A DNA stretch of 64,000 bases. It comes from Gillisia mitskevichiae. Lineage in GTDB: Bacteria > Bacteroidota > Bacteroidia > Flavobacteriales > Flavobacteriaceae. Below are positions 1 to 9,302 of this stretch, one piece after another. The position numbers were made by a program, and so were the translations under genes. The notes under the pieces were generated by a model. That model saw nothing but the letters and a program-made list of their open reading frames with translations. It was not told the origin of the DNA and made no database searches. The stretch covers positions 248,001 to 312,000 of the forward strand of contig NZ_RBLG01000003.1 in assembly GCF_003634585.1 (NCBI RefSeq), in the 5' to 3' direction. The stretch's first letter is position 1; the number at the start of each line of letters is the position of its first letter.

Positions 1-558
<558 letters not shown>

Positions 559-1992
559 ATGCGAAAGATAGAATGTATTAGTGTTTTTGATATGTTAAAG
601 GTTGGAGTTGGTCCATCAAGTTCTCACACTTTAGGTCCATGGCGTGCAGCCCAAAGATGGATCCAGGAACTTAAGGACAAGAATTGCTTCGACGAAGTAG
701 ATGCAGTTCATATAGATCTTTACGGTTCTCTTTCGCTTACCGGTAAAGGTCATGCTACAGATTTGGCAGTTATGCTTGGTTTAGCAGGATTCGATCCGGT
801 TAAAATGGAAATAGATCAAATAGACCCTGAGATCTTTAATATTAAAACCACAAAATCTATTATTTTAAATGGAGAGAATGCTATTCATTTCGATCCGGAA
901 ACTCAAATTAAATTCAATAGAAAATTTCTTCCTTTTCATCCAAATGGTCTTACATTTCGAGCTACTTTAACAAGTGGAAAGAAAATATCCTCTTCCTATT
1001 ATTCTATCGGTGGCGGGTTCGTGGTAAAAGAAGAACGAAAGAATGCTTCAAAAAAAATGAAGAGCTTTCAGGAATTTCCATTTCCCATAGAAAAAGCAAC
1101 AGAACTTCTTGCGTACTGTAATGCAGAAAATAAATGCATTTCAGAAATTGTAATGGAAAATGAAAAATCTTTACGCTCCCCCGAAGAAATTCATCAAGGA
1201 TTAAAAGAGGTGTGGGATGTAATGTTAGAATCTATGTACATAGGTTGTCATACAGAAGGCTCCCTTCCCGGCGGACTTAATGTACATCGTCGTGCATTCG
1301 ATATGAACAAACGCTTAATTGGGGAAGCAACATATAATTCTCCTCAGGAATGGCTGGAAACCATTAGAAAGACCGAAGTGAAATTTAGACAGATCCTTAA
1401 ATGGGTGAGTTGTTTTGCCATAAGTGTGAATGAGGTAAATGCATCTTTAGGAAGAGTGGTGACAGCTCCTACCAATGGAAGTGCAGGAACAGTTCCTGCT
1501 GTACTTATGTATTATATGGTAATAGAAAACCATAATGCAACTTTTGAAGATGTAAAAAGATTTATGTTGGTAGCAGGAGAAATTGGCAGTTTATTTAAAA
1601 AAGGCGCAACTATCTCTGCCGCTATGGGTGGTTGTCAAGCAGAAATTGGGGTTTCTTCTGCAATGGCAGCAGGAGCTTTAACAGAAGCTATGGGTGGCAC
1701 ACCAGCCCAAGTGCTAATGGCTAGTGAAATAGCAATGGAACATCACCTAGGTTTAACCTGTGATCCTATTGCAGGATTGGTACAGATACCTTGTATAGAA
1801 CGAAATGCAATGGGAGCTATTAAAGCCATCAATGCCGCAGAAATTGCGATGGATAGCGATGCTACCAAAGCAAAAGTACCTCTAGACAAAGTGATAGAAA
1901 CTATGTGGGATACCGCAAAAGATATGAATTCTAAGTATAAAGAAACATCAGAAGGCGGATTGGCAGTACGAGTGAGTTTGAGTGACTGTTAA
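559..1992 (+). CDS. sdaA: L-serine ammonia-lyase (iron-sulfur dependent, single chain)
   Basis: The enzyme deaminates L-serine to pyruvate and ammonia using a [4Fe-4S] cluster. At 477 residues it is the fused single-chain type. The beta domain comes first (about residues 3-160, opening [17 protein letters not shown], the family signature). The alpha domain follows (about 195-470, with [31 protein letters not shown] and [18 protein letters not shown], which carry probable cluster cysteines). Length matches E. coli SdaA (about 455 residues). It stands alone, divergent from dnaK. The ATG at 559 is the only sensible start because the signature begins at residue 7. Confidence 0.96.
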   Translation: MRKIECISVFDMLKVGVGPSSSHTLGPWRAAQRWIQELKDKNCFDEVDAVHIDLYGSLSLTGKGHATDLAVMLGLAGFDPVKMEIDQIDPEIFNIKTTKSIILNGENAIHFDPETQIKFNRKFLPFHPNGLTFRATLTSGKKISSSYYSIGGGFVVKEERKNASKKMKSFQEFPFPIEKATELLAYCNAENKCISEIVMENEKSLRSPEEIHQGLKEVWDVMLESMYIGCHTEGSLPGGLNVHRRAFDMNKRLIGEATYNSPQEWLETIRKTEVKFRQILKWVSCFAISVNEVNASLGRVVTAPTNGSAGTVPAVLMYYMVIENHNATFEDVKRFMLVAGEIGSLFKKGATISAAMGGCQAEIGVSSAMAAGALTEAMGGTPAQVLMASEIAMEHHLGLTCDPIAGLVQIPCIERNAMGAIKAINAAEIAMDSDATKAKVPLDKVIETMWDTAKDMNSKYKETSEGGLAVRVSLSDC

Positions 1993-2049
1993 TTTAAAAG
2001 CAACTCTTGGTAAATTATCCTAACTTTAAATTCTACTAGCACAACCATA

Positions 2050-2733
2050 TTGTTTAAAACAAGCCATATTACATTATACAAGATTAAAAATCTATTCCGA
2101 AATTATGGCTGGATGCTGGGTTCCTACTTTGTATTCTTCGCTATTCTAGGGATACTTCAAATAGTTTTTCCAAATTTAGATTTCCTAAAATATCAGCAAG
2201 CCGACATGAATGCCTTAATGTCTGAAAATCCATGGAAATTTATTTTACTGGCAGTTGTGATAGCTCCAATTTTGGAGGAGGGAATGTTCCGAACTCTTAT
2301 TAAACCCTCTCCAAATGAATTTATATTTTTTCTTTGCAGCTGGATTTTGGTGATTGCGGCAATATTTATCCCCGTAGATGTACATTGGGCATTAAAATTT
2401 GGGTTTCTTCTTCTCTTTATTACTTTGGTCTATTTTTTTCTGAAGGAATTAATCCCAAGATCATTTCAATATAAAGCATGTAGTTTTTTAAACAGAAATT
2501 ATATATCCATCTGGATGATCACCGCAGTTATTTTTGGCTTGGTCCACATCTCCAATTATGTAGATGGCTTTAGATTGGATTTTCTATTATTTTTAATGAT
2601 CGTACCAAGGATTATAGCCGGATTTTACTTCGGAAAAGTAAAGATCGAAAACAGAAGTATGGTTTGGCCTATCGCGATGCATGCCATGAACAATGCAACC
2701 GTGCTTATATTTCTAATCCCTAAAATTTTATAA
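2050..2733 (+). CDS. CPBP family intramembrane metalloprotease
   Basis: A 227-residue membrane protein of the CPBP (CAAX prenyl protease 2, Abi) family. Family members are intramembrane glutamate-type proteases or protease-like bacteriocin-immunity and scaffold proteins. The first motif EExxxR is visible as LEEGMFR (E76, E77, R81). The second motif appears as FGLVHISNY, and a third histidine lies in MHAMNNATV near the C terminus. About six hydrophobic segments surround these. The start codon is TTG at 2050, because no ATG occurs in frame before the first membrane segment. The substrate cannot be told. It follows the serine dehydratase by 57 bases and may be co-transcribed with it. Confidence 0.85.
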   Translation: MFKTSHITLYKIKNLFRNYGWMLGSYFVFFAILGILQIVFPNLDFLKYQQADMNALMSENPWKFILLAVVIAPILEEGMFRTLIKPSPNEFIFFLCSWILVIAAIFIPVDVHWALKFGFLLLFITLVYFFLKELIPRSFQYKACSFLNRNYISIWMITAVIFGLVHISNYVDGFRLDFLLFLMIVPRIIAGFYFGKVKIENRSMVWPIAMHAMNNATVLIFLIPKIL

Positions 2734-2802
2734 ATTCTATTCTTTAAGGGCAGAAAATAACTACATAGTTTTTGTGTATGATTAGTTGCGTGGTTAATTA
2801 CG

Positions 2803-2896
2803 AGTGTTAGCAAATAAAAACCGAATAGAAAATTCGCGAGGATTTTCGTAAGTCGGCAGTAACCTAGTAGTTCATTTTACACGGTATTGGCAAATC
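2803..2896. repeat. Cassette-boundary-like element (GTTAGCAA ... ATTGGCAA)
   Basis: TGTTAGCAAA (2804-2813) and TATTGGCAAA (2885-2894) bracket an 80-base segment. Inside, GAAAAT (2828-2833) pairs with ATTTTC (2842-2847) around TCGCGAGG, followed by CGTAAGTCGGCAGTAACC. From memory, near-identical text (GAAAATTCGCGAGGATTTTC, then GTAAGTCGGCAG, then GGTNTTGGCAAA) recurs between single-gene inserts in other marine Flavobacteriaceae. A third boundary, GGTTGGCAAC, lies at 3571-3580 beyond the neighbouring CPBP gene. This suggests a recombination site or a dispersed repeat, but no recombinase is present in the window. Confidence 0.45.
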
Positions 2897-2910
2897 GTTT
2901 TTTTCCTCTT

Positions 2911-3507
2911 TTACCAATTTCCTTTTTCATATAAATCCAAAAATGAAGATGCAGATAGATTAAAAAAGTCAACTAAAAAGTGGGCAAATATAATCCACCT
3001 CAAACTATTTGTTTTCTTAAATACAAGTCCCCAAATTATTCCCATAATGAATGTTGAAATTATTACTGTTAAACCACTATTCAATTCCGAATTCACTCCG
3101 AAAACAGCGTGACTTAATGCAAATACTAAACTCGTAAAAAATATTGCAGTCCAATTTGTCCAGTTCTTGGTGTATTCCAAAAGTAGTCCACGCCAGTAAA
3201 ACTCTTCAATCCAAGGATTGATTAGAGCTAATAAAATCCATGGTAACCAAACTTGCCAAATTCCTAATGTTTCATAATGCATTAAAAATAATGGTAGTGG
3301 AAGTATCCCAATAAATAATGCTAAAATGTTCCAACCGAAGGAACTTCTTGATTTTTGTAGCCATTTTTTTCTGGTTTCCTTTTCAGTATATCTAAAAGTG
3401 AAGAGTAGAAAAAGACACCATTGAATCAGAATAATTGGAATAAAAGCCCATTTTCCAATAACATTACCGAATAGAAAGGCTATTCCGAAGCTGATTGCGA
3501 TAATCAA
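2911..3507 (-). CDS. CPBP family intramembrane metalloprotease (cassette-borne)
   Basis: A 198-residue CPBP-family membrane protein. The motifs are clear: IEEFYWRG (E101, E102, R106), FALSHAVFG (second-motif histidine) and FAHFLVDFFN (third motif). It is distinct from the CPBP protein at 2050. The only standard start is a TTG at 3507, which cuts into what looks like a first membrane segment: the frame stays open upstream and would encode VLASPFLIIAISFG, with no ATG or GTG. The true start may therefore be a rare codon, or the 5' end may have been altered. The gene fills the interval between the repeats at 2885 and 3571, so it looks like a one-gene mobile cassette. Confidence 0.8.
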   Translation of the reverse strand: MIIAISFGIAFLFGNVIGKWAFIPIILIQWCLFLLFTFRYTEKETRKKWLQKSRSSFGWNILALFIGILPLPLFLMHYETLGIWQVWLPWILLALINPWIEEFYWRGLLLEYTKNWTNWTAIFFTSLVFALSHAVFGVNSELNSGLTVIISTFIMGIIWGLVFKKTNSLRWIIFAHFLVDFFNLSASSFLDLYEKGNW

Positions 3508-3570
3508 AAATGGTGAAGCAAGAACTATTCTCTTTTTTGTTAATGTTATTCTGAATAGGTTTCGTCAAAT

Positions 3571-3580
3571 GGTTGGCAAC
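3571..3580. repeat. Right boundary motif of the CPBP cassette (GGTTGGCAAC)
   Basis: GGTTGGCAAC repeats the TTGGCAA core seen at 2887-2893 in the same orientation, 677 bases further on. The only gene between the two is the minus-strand CPBP gene. Such a short match proves nothing alone; its value is its position at the far side of the gene. Confidence 0.4.
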
Positions 3581-3692
3581 TAGTTTTATGATTTATTAAA
3601 TACAAGAGGAACATCTTGTTTTGTCCGTTCGTGCCCTTAGTCTAAGTTCAGGATAAACTAAATTCGAGCACTTCCTAATTTAAATAAAAAGG

Positions 3693-3740
3693 TTTCGACT
3701 TTAGCCTGAATTGAGCGTAGTCGAAATGTTCAGCCTGACA
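3693..3740. repeat. Flavobacterial REP-like palindrome
   Basis: TTTCGACT (3693-3700) is complementary to AGTCGAAA (3719-3726), with TTAGCCTGAATTGAGCG in the loop, followed by ATGTTCAGCCTGACA. It belongs to the intergenic repeat type rich in TTTCGACT..CGCTCA and CTGAAC..TCAG that recurs at 15437-15518, 19766-19848, 24111-24180 and 51105-51412. It lies in the 289-base gap between the CPBP cassette and the NTF2-like gene. Confidence 0.6.
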
Positions 3741-3796
3741 CACCTTAAACATTTAAATTTTGAGATGAACTTAACTACTGTTTATTCTATTTTTTT

Positions 3797-4261
3797 TTAT
3801 TCTGAACCACAGCCTTTTTTAGTTCGGGTATCTATTATATAAACAATCTTCCAGCTTCCTTTTTCCTTGAACAACTGAAAAGTATTCACCCCACAATGAC
3901 TTAGCTCCCCGTTTACAAAAAAAGAGTAAGGGGTAGAGACATTTGCCATTGGCCCATCTACCTGAATTTTATAAGAATGTATTTTCTCTTCGAATTTTGT
4001 GGTTTTCGGAATTGCATAAATAGCTTTTAAAAAATTTCCGTATTCCTCTGTGATCAATTTAGGTTCGGTATCTTCTTTTATACTTATAGATTGCATTTGT
4101 ATAGTTGGATGAACCATAAATCGAAGAGCTGTAGTGTCTTGCTTATGAAAGGCTATAAAAAAGTCTTCTATGGAGGTCTTAACAGAAACTTCGTCTATTG
4201 TTTGCTGTGAATAGCTTACAATTCCAATAAAAAATAGCAGAACACTTAAATAAATCTTCAT
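3797..4261 (-). CDS. Secreted NTF2-like protein (SnoaL/DUF4440 type)
   Basis: A 154-residue protein with an N-terminal signal peptide (MKIYLSVLLFFIGIVSYSQQ, cut near residue 19). The remainder is a small alpha-beta cone of the NTF2-like superfamily. Typical features are the initial helix VKTSIEDFFIAFHKQDTTALRFMV, the middle strand MANVSTPYSFFVNGELSHCG and the terminal NTFQLFKEKGSWKIVYIIDTR. Such proteins bind small ligands or act as accessory domains; no catalytic residues can be assigned. It is divergent from panB. Lack of a lipobox suggests a periplasmic location. Confidence 0.75.
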   Translation of the reverse strand: MKIYLSVLLFFIGIVSYSQQTIDEVSVKTSIEDFFIAFHKQDTTALRFMVHPTIQMQSISIKEDTEPKLITEEYGNFLKAIYAIPKTTKFEEKIHSYKIQVDGPMANVSTPYSFFVNGELSHCGVNTFQLFKEKGSWKIVYIIDTRTKKGCGSE

Positions 4262-4272
4262 GATTCTAAGTT

Positions 4273-4303
4273 TTGAATGTGGTCTACTAATTTACTACTT
4301 TTA
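4273..4303 (+). promoter_or_regulatory. Predicted panB promoter
   Basis: TTG at 4273-4275 is followed by 20 bases and then TACTTTTA (4296-4303), one mismatch from the Bacteroidota -7 box TAnnTTTG at the preferred spacing. Transcription would begin near 4309, about 16 bases before the panB start codon. CTCAT (4304-4308) could pair with ATGAG (4317-4321) in the very short leader. Confidence 0.55.
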
Positions 4304-4324
4304 CTCATCTAAAAAAATGAGCTA

Positions 4325-5143
4325 ATGTCAGTTGCGAAGAAACAATACAAAAGGGTTACAGTAAAATCGTTGGTAGAAATGAAAGCCAATGGAGAAAAGA
4401 TCGCTATGCTCACTGCATACGATTATACCATGGCTCAAATTGTGGATGGTGCAGGAATAGACGTGATATTAGTTGGGGATTCTGCAAGTAATGTAATGGC
4501 AGGACATGAAACTACACTTCCTATCACCTTAGACCAAATGATTTACCACGCAGCAAGTGTGGTAAGAGGTATAGAGCGTTCCCTAGTGGTTGTAGATCTT
4601 CCATTTGGAAGTTACCAAAGTGATCCCAAAGAAGCGCTTAGATCTGCAATTAGAATTATGAAAGAAAGCGGAGGGCATGCAGTAAAAATGGAAGGCGGAA
4701 AGGAAATTAAAGAATCTATAAAAAAGATCTTAAATGCAGGAATCCCTGTAATGGGCCATTTAGGACTTACCCCGCAATCCATATATAAATTTGGAACTTA
4801 TACAGTTCGCGCAAAGGAAGATCAAGAAGCAGAAAAATTAAAAGAAGATGCTCTTTTACTGGAAAAATTAGGCTGTTTTGCAATGGTGTTGGAAAAAGTA
4901 CCTGCGAAACTCGCCAAAGAAGTGGCAGAAAGCGTGAGCATTCCAATTATTGGTATTGGTGCAGGAAATGGTGTAGATGGTCAGGTGTTGGTAACCCACG
5001 ATATGTTGGGAATGAATCATGAATTCAATCCTAGATTTTTACGTCGTTATGCAGATCTTCATGGAGAAATGACCAAAGCTTTCGAGGGTTATAAGGATGA
5101 TGTAAAAAGCAAAAATTTTCCAACAGACGAGGAGCAATATTAA
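4325..5143 (+). CDS. panB: 3-methyl-2-oxobutanoate hydroxymethyltransferase
   Basis: PanB transfers a hydroxymethyl group from 5,10-methylenetetrahydrofolate to 2-oxoisovalerate, giving ketopantoate, the first committed step to pantothenate and coenzyme A. The 272-residue length is normal. Diagnostic blocks are [36 protein letters not shown] (metal-binding Asp), VKMEGG and [13 protein letters not shown], then [15 protein letters not shown]. The ATG at 4325 sits a few bases after a probable promoter. It uses the valine-pathway intermediate made by the ilv genes at 26-32 kb. It may be transcribed with the pseudouridine synthase gene downstream. Confidence 0.97.
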   Translation: MSVAKKQYKRVTVKSLVEMKANGEKIAMLTAYDYTMAQIVDGAGIDVILVGDSASNVMAGHETTLPITLDQMIYHAASVVRGIERSLVVVDLPFGSYQSDPKEALRSAIRIMKESGGHAVKMEGGKEIKESIKKILNAGIPVMGHLGLTPQSIYKFGTYTVRAKEDQEAEKLKEDALLLEKLGCFAMVLEKVPAKLAKEVAESVSIPIIGIGAGNGVDGQVLVTHDMLGMNHEFNPRFLRRYADLHGEMTKAFEGYKDDVKSKNFPTDEEQY

Positions 5144-5235
5144 TTATTTCTTCGTCAAATTTTATTGATGGCAATTCATCACTTCGATATACTAATCATT
5201 ACATACATTCAATAGTAAACCCTAATTAACAGAAT

Positions 5236-5946
5236 TTGAATTCAGAAAAAATTCTTTCCAACAAGCACAACTTACAGGTTTTATATGAGGATAATCATCT
5301 TATTGTCATTAATAAAAGACCAGGAGATATTGTTCAAGGAGACAAAACGGGGGACACACCTCTTAGCGAGGTTGTAAAAGAATATATTAAAGTTAAATAC
5401 GATAAACCGGGAAAAGTATATTTAGGAGTTGTTCATCGCTTGGATAGACCAACCAGCGGACTTGTTATTTTTGCCAGAACTTCTAAAGCACTGCCTAGAT
5501 TAAATCAGCTGTTTAAAGATCGGGAGGCCAAGAAAACCTATTGGGCAATCGTAAAAAATATGCCCCCAAAAGAAGAAGATACACTTATACATTACTTAAA
5601 GAGGAATCCAAAACAGAATAAATCTTACGCTCATATTAAAGAAGTACCTGAGAGTAAGAAAGCCATCTTGGACTATAAGATCATCCAAAAGTTGGACAAT
5701 TATTTTCTTTTAGAAATTGCACTGCATACTGGAAGACACCATCAAATAAGAAGTCAATTATCTGCTATAGGATGCCCTATTAAAGGAGATTTAAAATATG
5801 GCTTTGACCGTAGTAATAAAGACGCCAGTATTTCCCTTCATGCTCGTAAATTATCCTTCTCTCATCCAGTAAAAGATTTAGAATTAAACTTAGTTGCCCC
5901 AGTACCAAACGATCCGATTTGGAACGCGGTGAATATTTATACATAG
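5236..5946 (+). CDS. RluA-family RNA pseudouridine synthase
   Basis: This enzyme isomerises specific uridines in rRNA or tRNA to pseudouridine. The catalytic-aspartate motif is VVHRLDRPTSG (about residues 69-79), followed by ARTSKALPRLNQLFKDR and, near the end, ALHTGRHHQIRSQLSAIGCPI, all typical of the RluA/RluC/RluD branch. At 236 residues it has only the catalytic domain and lacks the N-terminal S4 domain of RluC or RluD. The start is TTG at 5236; no in-frame ATG lies before the conserved YEDNHLIVINKRPGD strand. The target nucleotide cannot be predicted. Confidence 0.92.
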   Translation: MNSEKILSNKHNLQVLYEDNHLIVINKRPGDIVQGDKTGDTPLSEVVKEYIKVKYDKPGKVYLGVVHRLDRPTSGLVIFARTSKALPRLNQLFKDREAKKTYWAIVKNMPPKEEDTLIHYLKRNPKQNKSYAHIKEVPESKKAILDYKIIQKLDNYFLLEIALHTGRHHQIRSQLSAIGCPIKGDLKYGFDRSNKDASISLHARKLSFSHPVKDLELNLVAPVPNDPIWNAVNIYT

Positions 5947-5983
5947 CTTAACATAAAAATTATTATTTTTAAAACAAAAAAGT

Positions 5984-6832
5984 ATGAAATGGCAAGGTAG
6001 ACGTCAGAGTGGCAATTTAGAGGATCGTAGAGGCTCCTCCACAGGAGGGAAAGTAGCTGTTGGTGGAGGAATAATAGGATTAATTTTTCTTGCAATCCAG
6101 CTCTTTTCTGGTGGGGATATTTCTGAAACACTTCAACAATTAGAATCTCAAACACAAACATCTTCTGGAGAAAGTAGAGAGTTAACTGCTGAGGAAATAG
6201 AATCTAGAAAATTTATTAATGCGGTTCTAGTTGATACTGAAGATATTTGGAATGAAATATTTTCTGAAAACAATATGAACTATCAAGAACCAGGTTTAGT
6301 CCTCTTTACAGATGGCGTAAGAACTGCATGCGGTGGAGCTTCAGCAGCATCTGGACCATTCTATTGTCCTGCGGATCAAAAGGTTTATATGGACTTATCT
6401 TTTTTCGATGAATTAAAAACACGTTTTGGAGCTCAAGGAGGAGATTTCGCCATTGCCTATGTAATTGCTCATGAAGTTGGACATCATGTTCAGACAGTAT
6501 TAGGAACTTCTGGAAAAGTAAGGCAGTTGCAACAAGGTAGAAGTCAAGCTGCAGCTAATGAATTGTCTGTTGCATTGGAATTACAAGCCGATTTTTATGC
6601 AGGTGTTTGGGCTAATCGTAATAAGAAATACTTAGAACAAGGTGATATTCAAGAAGCTATGAGTGCTGCAAGTGCTGTAGGAGACGATGCTATTCAAAAA
6701 AGAACTCAAGGAAGAGTTGTGCCAGATGCATTTACACATGGAACTTCTAAACAACGTATGGATTGGTTTATGAGAGGCTATAATACCGGAGATATTAGAC
6801 AGGGTGACACTTTTCAAGGAAGACTAAACTAA
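5984..6832 (+). CDS. YpfJ-type neutral zinc metallopeptidase
   Basis: A 282-residue protein of the bacterial neutral zinc metallopeptidase family (YpfJ). It has a short basic, glycine-rich N terminus (MKWQGRRQSGNLEDRRG), one membrane-spanning segment (about residues 25-43) and a periplasmic catalytic domain. The zinc signature HEVGHH is visible near residue 165, with the downstream ELQADFYAGVWA glutamate typical of the family. The CGGASAASGPFYCPAD segment is also strongly conserved in it. The substrate is unknown. The ATG at 5984 preserves the arginine-rich start found across the family. Confidence 0.9.
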   Translation: MKWQGRRQSGNLEDRRGSSTGGKVAVGGGIIGLIFLAIQLFSGGDISETLQQLESQTQTSSGESRELTAEEIESRKFINAVLVDTEDIWNEIFSENNMNYQEPGLVLFTDGVRTACGGASAASGPFYCPADQKVYMDLSFFDELKTRFGAQGGDFAIAYVIAHEVGHHVQTVLGTSGKVRQLQQGRSQAAANELSVALELQADFYAGVWANRNKKYLEQGDIQEAMSAASAVGDDAIQKRTQGRVVPDAFTHGTSKQRMDWFMRGYNTGDIRQGDTFQGRLN

Positions 6833-6841
6833 TATTTGAAA

Positions 6842-7729
6842 TTAATCGATCCCTTCTACTGCTGTATTTTTCCGAAGGGATCTTATACTTTCTATAATTA
6901 CTGCACTTATTATAAGCGCGCCTCCAATAATGGTTTTTAAGCTAGGATATTCAGAAAGAAATAGTATCCCTAAAATTATTGCGTATAAAGGCTGAGCACT
7001 ACTCATGATACTTGCAGCAGTAGTTGAAAAATTTCTTAAACTAAGCAAGAAAAGTGTATGCCCTATACAAGTAGTAACAATTGCCAAGGTTAAAAGAGGT
7101 GCCCATTGTAAAATCACTTCATTAAAATCACTGAAAAACAATACAGGCGAAAGAACTACCGCTACCACGACAATTTGATACATCATTAGTACCGAACCAT
7201 TATATTTTTCAATTTCCTGTTTCATTAAAATATTTCTGAGCGCATAGAATAACCCAGATAATATTCCCAGCAAAACTGCTATAGTATAATTGTTTTGAAA
7301 GCTGATCTCGGGCACTAGAAAATAAATCCCGAACAACACCAAAACTCCTAATGCTAAATGAATCTTACTAAATTTAGTTTTTAAGAGAAGTGGCTCCAGA
7401 AATACTGTGATTACCGGATATGTAAAAAGGGAAAGTATCCCTATTGCGACATTAGAATATTGAAGTGCGAAGAAATAAGCTACCCAATGGCCAGCCATTA
7501 ACAACCCAGAGAGCACTGTTTTTAATACATCTCTTTTACCATTTATTTTTAGATCAAATTTTTTTAATCTACAGAATATATAAAAGAGTATTGCCGCTAA
7601 TAATGTTCTGTAAAATATAGTTACAAAAGGGTTTAAGGTAATATATCTTCCCAATACTCCCGAGGTACTAATAAAAAGCACGGCGAGGTTAAGTTCCAGT
7701 ATTTTCGAAAATTGTAAGTTTTTAGCCAA
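6842..7729 (-). CDS. EamA/DMT-family transporter
   Basis: A 295-residue inner-membrane protein with about ten hydrophobic helices in two EamA repeats (about residues 8-140 and 150-285). It is a drug/metabolite transporter superfamily exporter, often for amino acids or metabolites; the substrate cannot be told. The start is TTG at 7729 (MAKNLQFSKILELNL), since a stop lies two codons upstream and no ATG occurs before the first helix. It converges with the peptidase gene (9-base gap) and diverges from the aldehyde dehydrogenase gene. Confidence 0.85.
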   Translation of the reverse strand: MAKNLQFSKILELNLAVLFISTSGVLGRYITLNPFVTIFYRTLLAAILFYIFCRLKKFDLKINGKRDVLKTVLSGLLMAGHWVAYFFALQYSNVAIGILSLFTYPVITVFLEPLLLKTKFSKIHLALGVLVLFGIYFLVPEISFQNNYTIAVLLGILSGLFYALRNILMKQEIEKYNGSVLMMYQIVVVAVVLSPVLFFSDFNEVILQWAPLLTLAIVTTCIGHTLFLLSLRNFSTTAASIMSSAQPLYAIILGILFLSEYPSLKTIIGGALIISAVIIESIRSLRKNTAVEGID

Positions 7730-7876
7730 AATTTAAATATGTCGCAAATTGCAATTTTTAGAGGAACTTTCTTTAATTGAAAGGATTTAATCTTAAAGAA
7801 CCAACTAAAAATTTGAAGGGAATTCCTATATTCCATTGTATTGTCCTTTTTGGCCATTTCCATAATTAATATTAAA

Positions 7877-9256
7877 ATGCATAACAAAATCAGTGATCTA
7901 TTAGCTTCCCAAAGATCTTATTTTAAAGAAGGGAACACCAAAGACTTATCTTTAAGACTAGAAAAATTAAAATTACTTAAATCGGTTATCGAAGAGCACG
8001 AAACTGAAATATGCGATGCCCTCTTTCGGGATTTCAAAAAACCTAAGTTTGAAAGTGTTTTAAGCGAGACGGCTTTTATAATAAGTGAGCTCGATCATAT
8101 TATTAAAAATTTAAAAAGCTGGTCAAGGCCTAAAAAGATTTCTAGCTCACTTATCAATTTTCCGTCTTCAGATTATATTTATTCTGAAGCTTACGGAACC
8201 TGTTTAATTATTGCTCCGTGGAATTACCCTTTTCAGTTAGCTATCTCTCCTTTGATGGGAGCCATTGCTGCGGGAAACACAGTGGTTTTAAAGCCGAGTG
8301 AATTAGCACCAAATACCTCACAGATTTTAGCTGATATTTTAGGAAAAGTATTTCCAAAAGAAATGCTTGCTGTAGTGCAGGGAGGAGTTTCGGTTTCTGA
8401 ATCCTTATTAGCAGAAAAATGGGATTATGTTTTCTTTACAGGAAGTGTTCCTGTTGGAAAAATAGTCGCAAAAGCAATCGCGCCTCACCTTACCCCTTCC
8501 ACCTTAGAATTAGGTGGCAAAAATCCGTGTATCATTCATAAATCTGCAAAAGTGCAACTGGCAGCAAAGCGAATTGTTTGGGGCAAATTTTTAAACGGAG
8601 GCCAGACTTGTATTGCACCAGATTATATTCTTATTGATTCTTCCATCAAAAAGGAATTTATAGATGCAGTACAAAAAGAGATCACAGCTGCCTACGGGGC
8701 TAATCCTAAAAATTCACCAGACTATGCAAGAATAATCAACGAAAAGAACTTTGACAGACTCGCTGGAATGTTGGATGGTGAAAAGTGCCCGATTGGAGGA
8801 GAATTCGAGAAAGGACAATTATATATTGCTCCAACTTTAATTGATGAACCTTCACTCACTAGCAAGGTGATGGAAGATGAGATTTTTGGTCCTATCCTTC
8901 CTGTATTAAGTTTTGATACCGAAGAAAAATTGGCAGATATTATTAATAAATATTCCAAGCCTCTTGCCTTATATGTGTTTTCTGAAGACAAGAAATTTTC
9001 AGAAAAAATATTAAACACTTACAGTTTTGGTGGCGGTGCTATTAACGATGTAGTGATCCAAGTGGTTAATAAAAAGCTGCCATTTGGTGGTGTTGGAAAT
9101 AGTGGAAATGGAGCCTACCATGGCAAATATTCTTTCGATACTTTTTCGCATAAAAAAAGCATATCAAAAAGAGGAACTTGGTTAGATGTTCCACTTAGAT
9201 ATGCTCCTTATGCTGATAAAGTGAGTCTAATAAGTAAACTCATGAAGAAATTTTAA
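7877..9256 (+). CDS. Aldehyde dehydrogenase (class 3 / fatty-aldehyde type)
   Basis: An NAD(P)-dependent aldehyde dehydrogenase oxidising aldehydes to acids. Visible motifs are APWNYPFQL, FTGSVPVGKIV (dinucleotide binding), LELGGKNP (general-base glutamate) and FLNGGQTCIAPDY (catalytic cysteine). The C-terminal NKKLPFGGVGNSG and FDTFSHKKS blocks and the short length place it with class 3 and fatty-aldehyde dehydrogenases. I use the ATG at 7877 (MHNKISDLLASQRSYF, 459 residues), because the earlier TTG at 7841 adds only a non-conserved hydrophobic dozen. It is not linked to an obvious pathway here. Confidence 0.92.
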   Translation: MHNKISDLLASQRSYFKEGNTKDLSLRLEKLKLLKSVIEEHETEICDALFRDFKKPKFESVLSETAFIISELDHIIKNLKSWSRPKKISSSLINFPSSDYIYSEAYGTCLIIAPWNYPFQLAISPLMGAIAAGNTVVLKPSELAPNTSQILADILGKVFPKEMLAVVQGGVSVSESLLAEKWDYVFFTGSVPVGKIVAKAIAPHLTPSTLELGGKNPCIIHKSAKVQLAAKRIVWGKFLNGGQTCIAPDYILIDSSIKKEFIDAVQKEITAAYGANPKNSPDYARIINEKNFDRLAGMLDGEKCPIGGEFEKGQLYIAPTLIDEPSLTSKVMEDEIFGPILPVLSFDTEEKLADIINKYSKPLALYVFSEDKKFSEKILNTYSFGGGAINDVVIQVVNKKLPFGGVGNSGNGAYHGKYSFDTFSHKKSISKRGTWLDVPLRYAPYADKVSLISKLMKKF

Positions 9257-9302
9257 TTTTTTCCTTATTCATATAACATACTTACCCAACTGTATGATTT
9301 CA

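Noticed and set aside
5937-6161. Minus-strand 74-residue frame opposite the zinc peptidase gene
   Set aside because: It is antisense to well-conserved coding sequence and has no independent support; the same holds for the many other short frames opposite arg, ilv and sus genes.
7633-7887. Minus-strand 84-residue frame overlapping the EamA gene start, possibly an upstream exon of that gene through a frameshift
   Set aside because: Its overlap with the EamA gene is in another frame and the upstream part has no transporter-like helix. A TTG start for the EamA gene explains the region without a frameshift.
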